The notes under the pieces: model-generated | The model's database searches: none | Told to the model about the DNA's origin: nothing | Seen by the model: the letters and a program-made list of their open reading frames with translations, nothing else | Assembly: GCA_947588945.1 (NCBI GenBank) | Contig: CANPZY010000014.1 | Coordinates: forward strand, 1 to 42,169 | Source of the DNA: an uncultured Clostridia bacterium | GTDB taxonomy: Bacteria > Bacillota > Clostridia > TANB77 > CAG-508 | Direction of reading: 5' to 3' | DNA length: 42,169 nucleotides | Program-made: the position numbers and the translations under genes | Shown here: positions 10,133 to 19,766 of the stretch, in pieces | Numbering within the stretch: position 1 is the stretch's first letter | Layout: each line of letters opens with the position of its first letter

Positions 10133-11774
10133 ATGAAAGAACTTATAAAGAAAATTATATTTATAGTAGGAATAGTATCATTATTAATAGTATTTATATT
10201 AAATATATTTGTGACAGGAGATATGGGAATAAATGAATGGGTAAAAGTAAAACCAAATAGTATTGCCTTTATATTTTCTTCTGTATTAGTAGCAATAGCT
10301 GTATATTTATTTGGAAAATTTTTAGATAAAAAGCTTGTAAAGGGAAAGTATATTTTTTATGGACTACTTATTATTGTGTACATTGGTGTAAATATTTTTT
10401 ATATAAATGTAAAAGATAATAGATCTCCTGTATATGATCAATTAACTGTTTATAGACTTGCGATAGCAATGAATGAAGATAAATTAGACGATATCGCCTC
10501 AGAAGAAAATGCTATTGTAGATGAAGCTGAAAATGGACCATATTTTGAAAGGTACCAACAACAGCTAACACTTGCATTTGTTTGGAAAATATTATTTAAA
10601 ATGTTTAATAATACAAATTATATAATTATTAGATATTTTAATTTGTTAGGAAATATATTAATACTATCATCAATAATGCTTATATGCAAAGAATTATCTA
10701 AAAAATATAAAGTAAATCTATATTTAGGATTTTTAATGTTTTTTACATTTTTAAGCTTAATTTATTTAGTAACATTTGTTTATGGTGATACACCAGGACT
10801 AGGATTTTCAATGATAGGTGTATATTTTATAATGAAATATGTATCTGAAAGGAAAATAAAATTTGCATTACTATCCAGTTTATCAATGTCCATAGCATAT
10901 TTACTTAGAATGAATTATGTAATATTTGTAGTAGCAATATTAATTTATATGTTCTTAGATTTGATAGACAAAAACAATTATAAAAAGGGACAAATCTCTA
11001 AAGAAACAAATAATGAAGAAAAAGTAGGAATATATAAAAGAAATAAAGAAAATATTAATAAGATTATAACAAAAATAATAGTTATGATAGTGTTTTTAGG
11101 AATAGTGCTTGTACCATCAAATATAATAAAGACATATTACTGCAATAAAATGGGATTAGACAAAAATAAATCATTTATACTAACAGGCTATTTTTATATG
11201 GGAATGAGTGAAGCAAAATATTCACCTCGGATGGTATAATGGAGAATATGCACAGTATTCATTTACAGATTATGAAAAGGCAAAAGAACAATATAGAGAT
11301 GGAATAAAGGAAAGATTGAGTACATTTATTCATAATCCTAAGTATGCATTGGATTTTTATTTTAAGAAAATATGCTCAATGTGGACAGAAAATACATATA
11401 GTAGTTTACAAATTAATGTAACATTAGAAAATGTAAATTATGATTTGGAAAAAAATTATGTAGAATATAATGAAGCATATAGAATTGAAAATTATTTAGT
11501 TTTATTTTACCAAAAGGCATTAATTTTGTTAATTTTTGGATGTAGTGTTATTGCTATAATACAAAATAGAAAAAATTTATCAAATGAAGTTTTATTATTA
11601 TTAATGATATTTATTGGTGGATTTTTATTTCATATATTGTGGGAAGCAAAATCGAGATATATAATTCCATACATAGTGCCACTTATTCCAATTGCTGCAA
11701 TAGAACTAAAAATAAATAAAAATAAATTTAATTATCTTTTTAAAGATATAAAGAAGAGGAAGAAAAATGCTTAA
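10133..11774 (+). pseudogene. Frameshifted GT-C-like membrane glycosyltransferase (paralog 2)
   Basis: ORFs 10133-11239 and 11208-11774 together match paralogs 1 and 3. The break lies at the conserved ...MGMSE....PGWY... motif: cct[c]gga tgg tat, an apparent extra C near 11228. Confidence 0.8.
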
Positions 11775-13326
11775 GGTTTTAAAAAAGATTATATTAATAA
11801 TTGGATTAATGACAGTATTTATAGTCCTTTTAATGAATATTATATTTACTGCAAAAATTTCTAGAGATGAATTTATTTCTGTAGGAGTTAATAGTTTTAT
11901 ATCATTATTAGCGACAGCATTAATTTCATTAGCAATATATTTAGTTTGTGGTTTATTAGAAAAGAAGCAAATAAAAATAGGAATCCAACAAATTTTATTT
12001 GTAATACTTCTTTTAATATATTTAGTTGTACAAGTTGTATTTATATGTGGAAAACAAGAAATAAAACCTCAAGCAGATCAATCAACTACATATATTTTTG
12101 CAATTACAATGAAAAATGGTACAATAGAACAAGAAATTAATAACGGGAAAATGTTTGATGGAGTGTCAACAAATAGAGACTATGCTGAAAGATATAAGCA
12201 ACAATTAACTCTTGCATTTGTATGGCAAATATTATTTAGAATATTTAATACAGATAAATTTGTTTTAGTTGAGATATTTAATGTATTAGGAAACTTTTTA
12301 ACACTATTTTCAATTGTTTTTATATGTGAAGAGTTTGCTAAAAAATATAATATTAATAAATATCTGGCAACCATACTGACAGTGACATTTGTTAGTTTAA
12401 TATATCTTATAACATTTGTCTATGGAGATATATCTGGACTAGGATTTGCAATGTTAGGCGTATATTTTATAATAAAATACGGCTCTAGTAAGCGATGGTA
12501 TTTTGCTTTACTTTCGGCTTTATGTTGTGGATTTGCTTATATGCTTAGAATGAACTTTTTGATATTTATATTAGCTATATTAATATATTTATTCTTAGAT
12601 TTGATAGATAAGAAAAGTTATTCTGAGATAGAAAAAAAGGTTAAAATAAAGGATATAATAAAGAGAATAGTAGTAATTTTATGCTTTACAGTTATAGTAT
12701 TTGTACCAACAAAAATAATAGAAAATTATTATTGTAAAAAGCTTAATTTAAGTAACAATAAGCCATTTCAATTAACTGGATATTTATATATGGGAATGAG
12801 TGAATCAGCACTTGGTCCTGGATGGTATAGGTATGATTATGCTAAATCATCATTTACTGATTATGAACATTCAACTCAAGAATTTAAAGATGGAATAAAA
12901 GAGAGAGTGGGTTATTTTTTGCATAATCCTAAAGAAGCTGTAAAATTCTATACAAAGAAAATATGCTCAATGTGGGCAGAAAATACTTATGCTTCTACAT
13001 TTTATAATAAAGTTTATGATAAAGATGAAGGGTTAGAAAATAAAACTGAAACAGTCATTATTAGGCTATATCAAAAAGCATTAATATTTATAATTTTTGG
13101 ATGTACATTTGTAGCTTTATTGCAAAAAAGAAAAAATTTATCAAATGAAGTTTTATTGCTATTAACAATATTTATAGGAGGATTTTTATTTCATATATTG
13201 TGGGAAGCAAAATCGAGATATATAATACCATATATAATAGTGCTTATTCCAATTGCTTCAATAGAATTAAATAAAATAAAATTAGGAGACATATTAAAAA
13301 AAATAAATAATGTTATAAAAAGATGA
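11767..13326 (+). CDS. Multi-pass membrane glycosyltransferase, GT-C-like (paralog 3)
   Basis: Full-length homolog of the 7534 and 10133 ORFs: TLAFVWQILFRIFN, LTGYLYMGMSESALGPGWY, GGFLFHILWEAKSRYIIPYI. Confidence 0.78.
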   Translation: MLKVLKKIILIIGLMTVFIVLLMNIIFTAKISRDEFISVGVNSFISLLATALISLAIYLVCGLLEKKQIKIGIQQILFVILLLIYLVVQVVFICGKQEIKPQADQSTTYIFAITMKNGTIEQEINNGKMFDGVSTNRDYAERYKQQLTLAFVWQILFRIFNTDKFVLVEIFNVLGNFLTLFSIVFICEEFAKKYNINKYLATILTVTFVSLIYLITFVYGDISGLGFAMLGVYFIIKYGSSKRWYFALLSALCCGFAYMLRMNFLIFILAILIYLFLDLIDKKSYSEIEKKVKIKDIIKRIVVILCFTVIVFVPTKIIENYYCKKLNLSNNKPFQLTGYLYMGMSESALGPGWYRYDYAKSSFTDYEHSTQEFKDGIKERVGYFLHNPKEAVKFYTKKICSMWAENTYASTFYNKVYDKDEGLENKTETVIIRLYQKALIFIIFGCTFVALLQKRKNLSNEVLLLLTIFIGGFLFHILWEAKSRYIIPYIIVLIPIASIELNKIKLGDILKKINNVIKR

Positions 13327-13366
13327 TAGTATATAAAAATATACTGTGGAAAGGAGTATTACTAAA

Positions 13367-14314
13367 GTGAAAAAAGTAACCATAATTATACCAGCTTATA
13401 ATGAACAAGAATCACTACCATTTTTATACGAAAGATTAGAAAATTTGATGAAAGAAATTAAACAATATGAATTTGAAATTCTTTTTGTGAATGATGGTTC
13501 TAAAGACAAAACTTTAGAATTAATAAAACAATATAGAAAAGAAGATAAAAGGATTTCTTATGTAGATTTTTCAAGAAATTTTGGTAAAGAGATAGCGATG
13601 ATAGCAGGTCTAGATTATGCAACAGGAGATTGCGTGATATTAATGGATGCGGACCTTCAGGACCCACCTGAGCTTATTCCAGAAATGTTAAAATATTGGG
13701 AAGAAGGATATGATGATGTATATGCACAGAGAAAGTCAAGAAAGGGAGAAACTTTTCTAAAGAAATTTACATCAAAGCTTTATTATAGAATATTGCAAAC
13801 ATTAACAAATGTTGAAATACAAAAAGATACAGGCGATTTTAGACTTTTAGATAGAAGATGTGTAAACGCATTAAAAAAATTAAGAGAATCACAAAGATGT
13901 TCAAAGAGTATGTTTAGCTGGATTGGATATAAAAAGAAGGCTATATTATATGACAGGGATCCAAGAGTTGCAGGAAGAACAAAGTGGAACTATATGAAAT
14001 TAGTTAATCTTGCAATAGATGGAATAACATCTTTTACTACATCACCACTAAGAATTTCTACTTATATAGCAATACCAACATTCATTGCATTATTTGTATA
14101 TTTCATATATGTTATTGCAAAATGTTGTATTACAGGTATTATAATTCAAGCTTATCAAGCGATAATTTTGTTGATATTATTCTTTTCAGGAATCCAAATA
14201 CTTTTATTTGGCATTGTCGGAGAATACTTAGGAAGAATATTTAATGAAACTAAAAATAGACCATTATATCTAGTAAATGAGTATAATGAAAAGAAAGAAA
14301 TGAATGAATTATAA
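13367..14314 (+). CDS. GT2 polyprenyl-phosphate glycosyltransferase (GtrB/DPM1-like), second copy
   Basis: VTIIIPAYNEQESLPFLYERLE, FSRNFGKEIAMIAGLDYATGD, MDADLQDPPELIPEML. GTG 13367 preferred as start (ggaaaggag RBS). Confidence 0.92.
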   Translation: MKKVTIIIPAYNEQESLPFLYERLENLMKEIKQYEFEILFVNDGSKDKTLELIKQYRKEDKRISYVDFSRNFGKEIAMIAGLDYATGDCVILMDADLQDPPELIPEMLKYWEEGYDDVYAQRKSRKGETFLKKFTSKLYYRILQTLTNVEIQKDTGDFRLLDRRCVNALKKLRESQRCSKSMFSWIGYKKKAILYDRDPRVAGRTKWNYMKLVNLAIDGITSFTTSPLRISTYIAIPTFIALFVYFIYVIAKCCITGIIIQAYQAIILLILFFSGIQILLFGIVGEYLGRIFNETKNRPLYLVNEYNEKKEMNEL

Positions 14315-14335
14315 TAAAATGAAGGAGGCAAGTCT

Positions 14336-15445
14336 ATGTGGGGAGATATTGCAATAGCATTTTTATTAGCAACAATAACAGCTTTTGTAGTAACACCTTA
14401 TACAATTAAATTAGCAAAAAAAGTTGGTGCAATAGATTATCCTAGTGACAGAAGAGTAAATAAAAAGCCAGTGCCAAGAATTGGCGGACTAGCAGTAATA
14501 ACTGGATTTTTGGTATCTGCAATCTATTTAGTTATAAGTATGTCGATAGAGGGAAAATTAGATTTAAATGACACTGAAAATTATAAATTAAAATTAATTG
14601 GCTTTTTGATAGGAATTATATTTTTAGGAATATTTGCATTAATAGATGATATAAAAAGTTTAAAACCAATTCAAAAATTAATTGCTCAAATTGTTGCAGC
14701 TATATTAATATTCAGCTTTGGAATAAGAATTGACGAGATAAATGGAATAATGTTACCAGAACCTATAAGTTTTATTTTAACAGTAGGATGGATAATAGGA
14801 ATTACAAATGCAATTAATTTAATTGATGGTTTAGATGGTTTATCATCAGGAATAACTTTGATATCTTGTATATTCTTATTGCTGATATTTGCAACAAATA
14901 ACTCACCAGTAATATCAATAGTTTTGATTACAGCATTAGCAGGATCAATTTTAGGATTTTTGCCATATAATGCAAATCCTGCAAAAACATTTATAGGAGA
15001 TGTTGGAGCACAATTCTTAGGATTTTCGTTGTCTGTAATTGCAATATTAGGAGTAGCAAAAACAGTAACTTTGGTAGTTTTAATTGCACCGGTTTTAGTA
15101 TTAGGTTTGCCAATATTTGATACACTATTTGCAATAATTAGAAGATTGATAAAAGGAAAATCAATAAAAGCTGTATTTAACGCAGATAGAGGACATTTGC
15201 ACCATAGAATAATGAAAATGGGTTATACTCAAAAACAAGCAGTTTATATTTTATATTGTTTAAGTGCATCAATAGGTTTATTTACACTGATACTTATTAA
15301 TGATGGAATATGGAAAGCATTATCACTTATATTATTAACTGCAGTTATGTTAGCGGTTGGAAGTAAGGAAATAAGAAAATATAATAGAGAAATGTTAAAA
15401 CAGAATAAAGAAAGAGAAAAAAATTTTGATGAAAAAAATAAATGA
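14336..15445 (+). CDS. Undecaprenyl-phosphate GlcNAc-1-phosphate transferase (TagO/WecA/MraY family)
   Basis: VNKKPVPRIGGLAVITGF, NAINLIDGLDGLSSGI, FIGDVGAQFLGF, DRGHLHHRIMKMG. Confidence 0.93.
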   Translation: MWGDIAIAFLLATITAFVVTPYTIKLAKKVGAIDYPSDRRVNKKPVPRIGGLAVITGFLVSAIYLVISMSIEGKLDLNDTENYKLKLIGFLIGIIFLGIFALIDDIKSLKPIQKLIAQIVAAILIFSFGIRIDEINGIMLPEPISFILTVGWIIGITNAINLIDGLDGLSSGITLISCIFLLLIFATNNSPVISIVLITALAGSILGFLPYNANPAKTFIGDVGAQFLGFSLSVIAILGVAKTVTLVVLIAPVLVLGLPIFDTLFAIIRRLIKGKSIKAVFNADRGHLHHRIMKMGYTQKQAVYILYCLSASIGLFTLILINDGIWKALSLILLTAVMLAVGSKEIRKYNREMLKQNKEREKNFDEKNK

Positions 15446-15548
15446 TAGATTAAAAAATGATTTATCAAAAGTCAATCTAAATTACTAAAAATAGAAAGAC
15501 ATTATGATGAAACTATTGAAATGCGTTAGAAAGGGATAAGTTTTATCT

Positions 15549-16550
15549 ATGGAAGAAAATAGAAACTTAATTAATCCAAATATAGAAAATACTACAGAAG
15601 AAAAACAAGAAAATATATTAAGACCACAAAAATTGAGGGAATATATTGGACAAACTAAGGTAAAGGAAAATATGAAAGTATATATAGAAGCTGCCAAGAA
15701 AAGAGGGGAACCTCTTGATCACGTGTTATTATATGGCCCTCCTGGCCTTGGAAAAACGACTCTTGCAAATATCATATCAAATGAAATGGAATCAAATATA
15801 AAAATAACCTCAGGACCAGCAATAGAAAAAGCAGGAGACTTAGCAGCATTACTTACAAATCTTTCACAGTTTGATGTGCTTTTTATAGATGAAATACATA
15901 GATTAAATAAAAATGTAGAAGAAATATTATATCCAGCTTTAGAAGATTATACATTAGATATTATAATAGGAAAAGGACCAACAGCAAAATCCATACGTTT
16001 AGACCTTCCAAAGTTTACATTAATTGGAGCAACGACAAAAGCAGGTTCACTAACTACACCACTTAGAGATAGATTTGGAATTGTAGAAAGATTAGAACTT
16101 TATGATACAGAGGATTTAACAACAATAATAAAAAGGTCGGCGAATATTTTAAATATAGATATAGATGAAGAAGCTTCTGTTGAAATTGCAAAAAGATCAA
16201 GAGGAACTCCAAGGATTGCAAATAGACTTTTAAAGAGGGTAAGAGATTATGCATCAGTTTTAGGTGATGGAAAAATCACATTAGAAATAGCAAGGATTTC
16301 ATTAAATAAATTAGATATAGATGAAATAGGGCTAGATGCAATAGATAAAAGATTATTAGATACATTGATAAATAAATATCAGGGAAGACCAGTTGGAGTA
16401 GATGCATTAGCGACTACCCTTGGAGAAGAAGTATCAACAATAGAAGATGTTTATGAACCATATTTAATTCAAATAGGATTTGTTGCAAGAACACCAAGAG
16501 GAAGAATCGCACTTCCAGCAGCATATAAACATTTAGGAATTGAAATGTAA
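15549..16550 (+). CDS. ruvB: Holliday junction branch migration DNA helicase RuvB
   Basis: [73 protein letters not shown]. Confidence 0.98.
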   Translation: MEENRNLINPNIENTTEEKQENILRPQKLREYIGQTKVKENMKVYIEAAKKRGEPLDHVLLYGPPGLGKTTLANIISNEMESNIKITSGPAIEKAGDLAALLTNLSQFDVLFIDEIHRLNKNVEEILYPALEDYTLDIIIGKGPTAKSIRLDLPKFTLIGATTKAGSLTTPLRDRFGIVERLELYDTEDLTTIIKRSANILNIDIDEEASVEIAKRSRGTPRIANRLLKRVRDYASVLGDGKITLEIARISLNKLDIDEIGLDAIDKRLLDTLINKYQGRPVGVDALATTLGEEVSTIEDVYEPYLIQIGFVARTPRGRIALPAAYKHLGIEM

Positions 16551-16641
16551 TATTCAAGAGGATTAATTAAAATATTTAAAAGAAAGGAATTAATCAATTA
16601 AATAGATTAATATTTATGTATAGTTGATTATACAAGATAAA

Positions 16642-17199
16642 ATGAAATTATTATTACATACTTGTTGCGCACCTTGTAGTGTATATTGTATAGATAAATT
16701 AAGAAAAGAAGGAATAGAGCCTACACTTTTTTGGTTTAATCCCAATATTCATCCATTTACAGAATATAATGCAAGGCGAGATTGCTTAATAGAATATGCA
16801 GAAAGTATAAATGTAAAAGCCATAATTGATAACAATTATGGCTTAGATGAATTTTGTAAGGAAGCAGTAAAAGATTTGAATGCAAGATGTACAAATTACT
16901 GTTATCCTGTAAGATTTATAAAAACTTTTGAGTATGCAAAAGAAAACGGCTATGATGCAGTTTCAACAACTCTTCTATATAGTATTTATCAAAAGCATGA
17001 TTTTATAAAATCTTATATGGAAGGTTTAAGTAAAAAATATGGAATTGATTTTGTTTATAGAGATTTTAGAAAAGGTTTTTGGGAGGGAAAAAAGAAAGCT
17101 AAAGAGTTAGGTCTTTATATGCAAAAATATTGTGGATGTATTTTTTCAGAGGAGGAAAGGTATCAAAAGCAAATTGAGAAAGATAAGGAAGGTATCTAA
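16642..17199 (+). CDS. queH: Epoxyqueuosine reductase QueH
   Basis: MKLLLHTCCAPCSVYCIDKL, YNPN-like FNPNIHPFTEYNARR, YCGCIFSEEERYQKQI. ATG 16642 preferred over TTG 16624. Confidence 0.9.
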   Translation: MKLLLHTCCAPCSVYCIDKLRKEGIEPTLFWFNPNIHPFTEYNARRDCLIEYAESINVKAIIDNNYGLDEFCKEAVKDLNARCTNYCYPVRFIKTFEYAKENGYDAVSTTLLYSIYQKHDFIKSYMEGLSKKYGIDFVYRDFRKGFWEGKKKAKELGLYMQKYCGCIFSEEERYQKQIEKDKEGI

Positions 17200-17780
17200 T
17201 GAATAGAAAAAATATAGAAGACATTCTTAATCTAAATAGTGAAGAAATGATAAGAAGTTTGCAAGAAAATAAAAAGCAAGTTTTTCAGGTGATTCCTGAA
17301 TTAGAAGATGAATATGGTTTTGAGCAAAGAAATCCTTGGCATTTATATGATGTATGGAAACATACATTAGTAGCATTAAAAAATTCAAAACCAGATTTAG
17401 AAATAAGGTTAGCTTTATTGTTACACGATATAGGCAAACCACATTCTTACCAAGATGATGAAAATGTAAGGCACTTTAGAAAGCATCCAGAAAAAGGAGC
17501 GCAAATTGCAAAAAATATTTTAGAAAGATTAGGATATAACGAAGACGAAGTAAGAAATATTTGCTTTTTGATTGAAAATCACGCAAATACTATAGAGATG
17601 CAAGATGTTAATATGAATAATATTGAGATTATGAAAAAACTATTACATATTCAATATTGTGATGCTAGTGCATATAATCCTAAATATATAAAACCGGTAT
17701 TTGAAAAATTAGATATTATAAAAGAAAATATGAAATTAAAAGAAGAAGAATTAAAACAAGAACAGAGAGATATTGAGTAA
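17199..17780 (+). CDS. HD domain phosphohydrolase-like protein (tRNA nucleotidyltransferase HD-like)
   Basis: KHTLVALKN...RLALLLHDIGKP...FRKHPEKGAQIAKNIL HD motif; start overlaps the queH stop. Confidence 0.8.
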   Translation: MNRKNIEDILNLNSEEMIRSLQENKKQVFQVIPELEDEYGFEQRNPWHLYDVWKHTLVALKNSKPDLEIRLALLLHDIGKPHSYQDDENVRHFRKHPEKGAQIAKNILERLGYNEDEVRNICFLIENHANTIEMQDVNMNNIEIMKKLLHIQYCDASAYNPKYIKPVFEKLDIIKENMKLKEEELKQEQRDIE

Positions 17781-17924
17781 TTTAAATATGCATTGAATTG
17801 AAAGAAAATAAATTATAATCTAATTCAAGCAAGTGAGAGAAGATTTTATCAAAAGATATAAAAAATAATTAAAATAAAAAAAGTAGTTAATTTATTAATA
17901 TATAAAAATAGTTGCTAATCAGTA

Positions 17925-17954
17925 TTGACAAAAAAATATAAAATGTGTTAACAT
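17925..17954 (+). promoter_or_regulatory. Putative sigma-A promoter of the 18034-23790 module
   Basis: TTGACA (17925-17930), 18-bp spacer, extended -10 TGtTAACAT (17946-17954). Confidence 0.6.
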
Positions 17955-17979
17955 AATATACAATAGAATATATTATACA

Positions 17980-18017
17980 ATAACAAAAGACAAGTGTTGA
18001 CACTTGTCTTTTGTTAT
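17980..18017 (+). promoter_or_regulatory. Perfect 17-bp inverted repeat (4-nt loop) in the leader of the module
   Basis: ataacaaaagacaagtg (17980-17996) / ttga / cacttgtcttttgttat (18001-18017), just upstream of RBS aggag and ATG 18034. Confidence 0.85.
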
Positions 18018-18033
18018 AATTATAGGAGAAAAA

Positions 18034-18600
18034 ATGATACATTATTTTTGCGGACATAGAGGTTGTGGGAAAAATTATTTAGCAAGTCAAATAACAGAAA
18101 GTGCGCCTATTGAAATTATTGATACAGGATCAATTATAAGAGAAGCATATAAAAAATTTAATACTAATAATAGTAGTTTTAAAGAATGGATGGAAGAAAA
18201 CGAAAAAAAATATGGAGAAAATTTTTCGAATATGCTTATAAGTAAAATTGCTAATGTCAAAAAAGAAAAAGACTATATTGTAATTGGATATAGGTCGATA
18301 GAAGGAATTCAATATTTAAATAAATATTCTGGAATAATAGATTATCAGATTTATTTTATAGATGGAGATTATGATTTATTTAGAAAAAATTACAATCAAA
18401 GAGAAAAAACAAATATTTCAGAAGAGGAATATGAAGAAATAGTTAAGGTTGAAGAAACAATGGGAATAGATAAAATTAAATAATTTGTATTGAATAATCA
18501 AGATAAAGGAAGATATTATTTTAAAAAACAAAATGATGATACAATATATCATGATGTTATAAGAGAAATTAAAGAAAGAATAATAGAGGAGGAAAGATAA
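18034..18600 (+). pseudogene. P-loop nucleotide (NMP)-kinase-like protein interrupted by an in-frame TAA at 18481-18483; 18034-18483 is the intact N-terminal ORF
   Basis: MIHYFCGHRGCGKNYLASQ (P-loop), VIGYRSIEGIQYL, NYNQREK. The same frame continues after TAA as FVLNNQDKGRYYFKKQNDDTIYHDVIREIKERIIEEER*, resembling the C-terminal (xDxxIxN...eel...i) end of this fold. Confidence 0.65.
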
Positions 18601-18605
18601 AGTTT

Positions 18606-19766
18606 ATGAAGATATCATTAGCAACAAATTATGAAGATGAATTAGTTGAAAAAGTAAAAAAATATCCGATATATGAAATTTATGGAAAATTAAAAAATGA
18701 TATTATCGGAGGAGGAAGACCAGATGATGAATTAAAAGATATTGAAACTATAAAATTTGAAAAACATGTAAAAAAAGTAAGAGAAAGTGGAATTAAATTT
18801 AATTATTTGCTAAATGGAAGCTGTTTAGCAAATAATGAACAAAATCCAGAATGGCAAGAAAAATTTAAGAAATTTTTAACATATCTTAAAGAAATTGGTG
18901 TAAATGCATTAACAGTTACAAACCCATATATTTTACAGTTAGTAAAAAAATATTTTGGTGATTATTTTACTATAAGAGTTTCAACATTTGCTTGTGTTGA
19001 TTCATTTGAAAGGGCTAAATATTGGGAAGATATGGGAGCTGACATTATATGTGCAGATTTTGTTAAGATAAATAGAGATTTTAAAAAATTAAAATATATG
19101 GTAGAAAATTTAAAGCATGCTAAAATAGAAATATTAGTTACAAATAGTTGCCTAAAAAATTGTCCAATGATTTTTACACATACTACATCATTATCACATG
19201 CATCAGATAAAACTTTAGGAAAAGAAAATTATGAAGATTGGAGTTTATTTTACTGTCAAGAGATACAAAACAATAAAAATGAAGAATACATAAAATCGCC
19301 TTGGGTTAGACCAGAAGATATTAAATATTATGAGAAAATAGGAATAGAACATTTTAAGATAACTGAAAGAGGATTTCCAACTGATGAATTAGTAAAAAGA
19401 GTAAAGGCATATGCAGATAGAAAATACAGTGGAAATTTAATTGATTTAATACAAGGACATGGATATCTTGATAAAAATGGTGAACAGAAATTAGAAAAAG
19501 TGAAAGTGAATACAAGGAAAGAGGCATATAATGAAATAAAAAGGGTTAGAGGATTAGGACAACCAAGAATTTACCCTAGACATATATATATTGATAATAA
19601 AAAATTAGATGGATTTATTGAATTTTTTATAAATGATAAATGCATAAATAATTGCAGTGCTTGTGATTACTGCAAAAATATATCAAAAAAAGTAATAACA
19701 AAAAATGAAGAAGTTTCAGATTATTTAAAGGAGTTATATAGTAAATATAATGAGTATAAAATATAA
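18606..19766 (+). CDS. U32 family-like protein (UbiU/UbiV/TrhP-type TIM barrel with Cys clusters)
   Basis: NGSCLANN, GVNALTVTNPYILQLVKKYFGDYFTIRVSTFACVDSFERAKYWEDMGAD, LVTNSCLKNCPMIFTHT, C-terminal CINNCSACDYC cysteine cluster. Confidence 0.65.
   Translation: MKISLATNYEDELVEKVKKYPIYEIYGKLKNDIIGGGRPDDELKDIETIKFEKHVKKVRESGIKFNYLLNGSCLANNEQNPEWQEKFKKFLTYLKEIGVNALTVTNPYILQLVKKYFGDYFTIRVSTFACVDSFERAKYWEDMGADIICADFVKINRDFKKLKYMVENLKHAKIEILVTNSCLKNCPMIFTHTTSLSHASDKTLGKENYEDWSLFYCQEIQNNKNEEYIKSPWVRPEDIKYYEKIGIEHFKITERGFPTDELVKRVKAYADRKYSGNLIDLIQGHGYLDKNGEQKLEKVKVNTRKEAYNEIKRVRGLGQPRIYPRHIYIDNKKLDGFIEFFINDKCINNCSACDYCKNISKKVITKNEEVSDYLKELYSKYNEYKI

Noticed and set aside
11946-12374. ORFs 11946-12140 (+) and 12180-12374 (-) inside GT-C paralog 3
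   Set aside because: Alternative-frame or antisense ORFs wholly inside a paralog-supported CDS.
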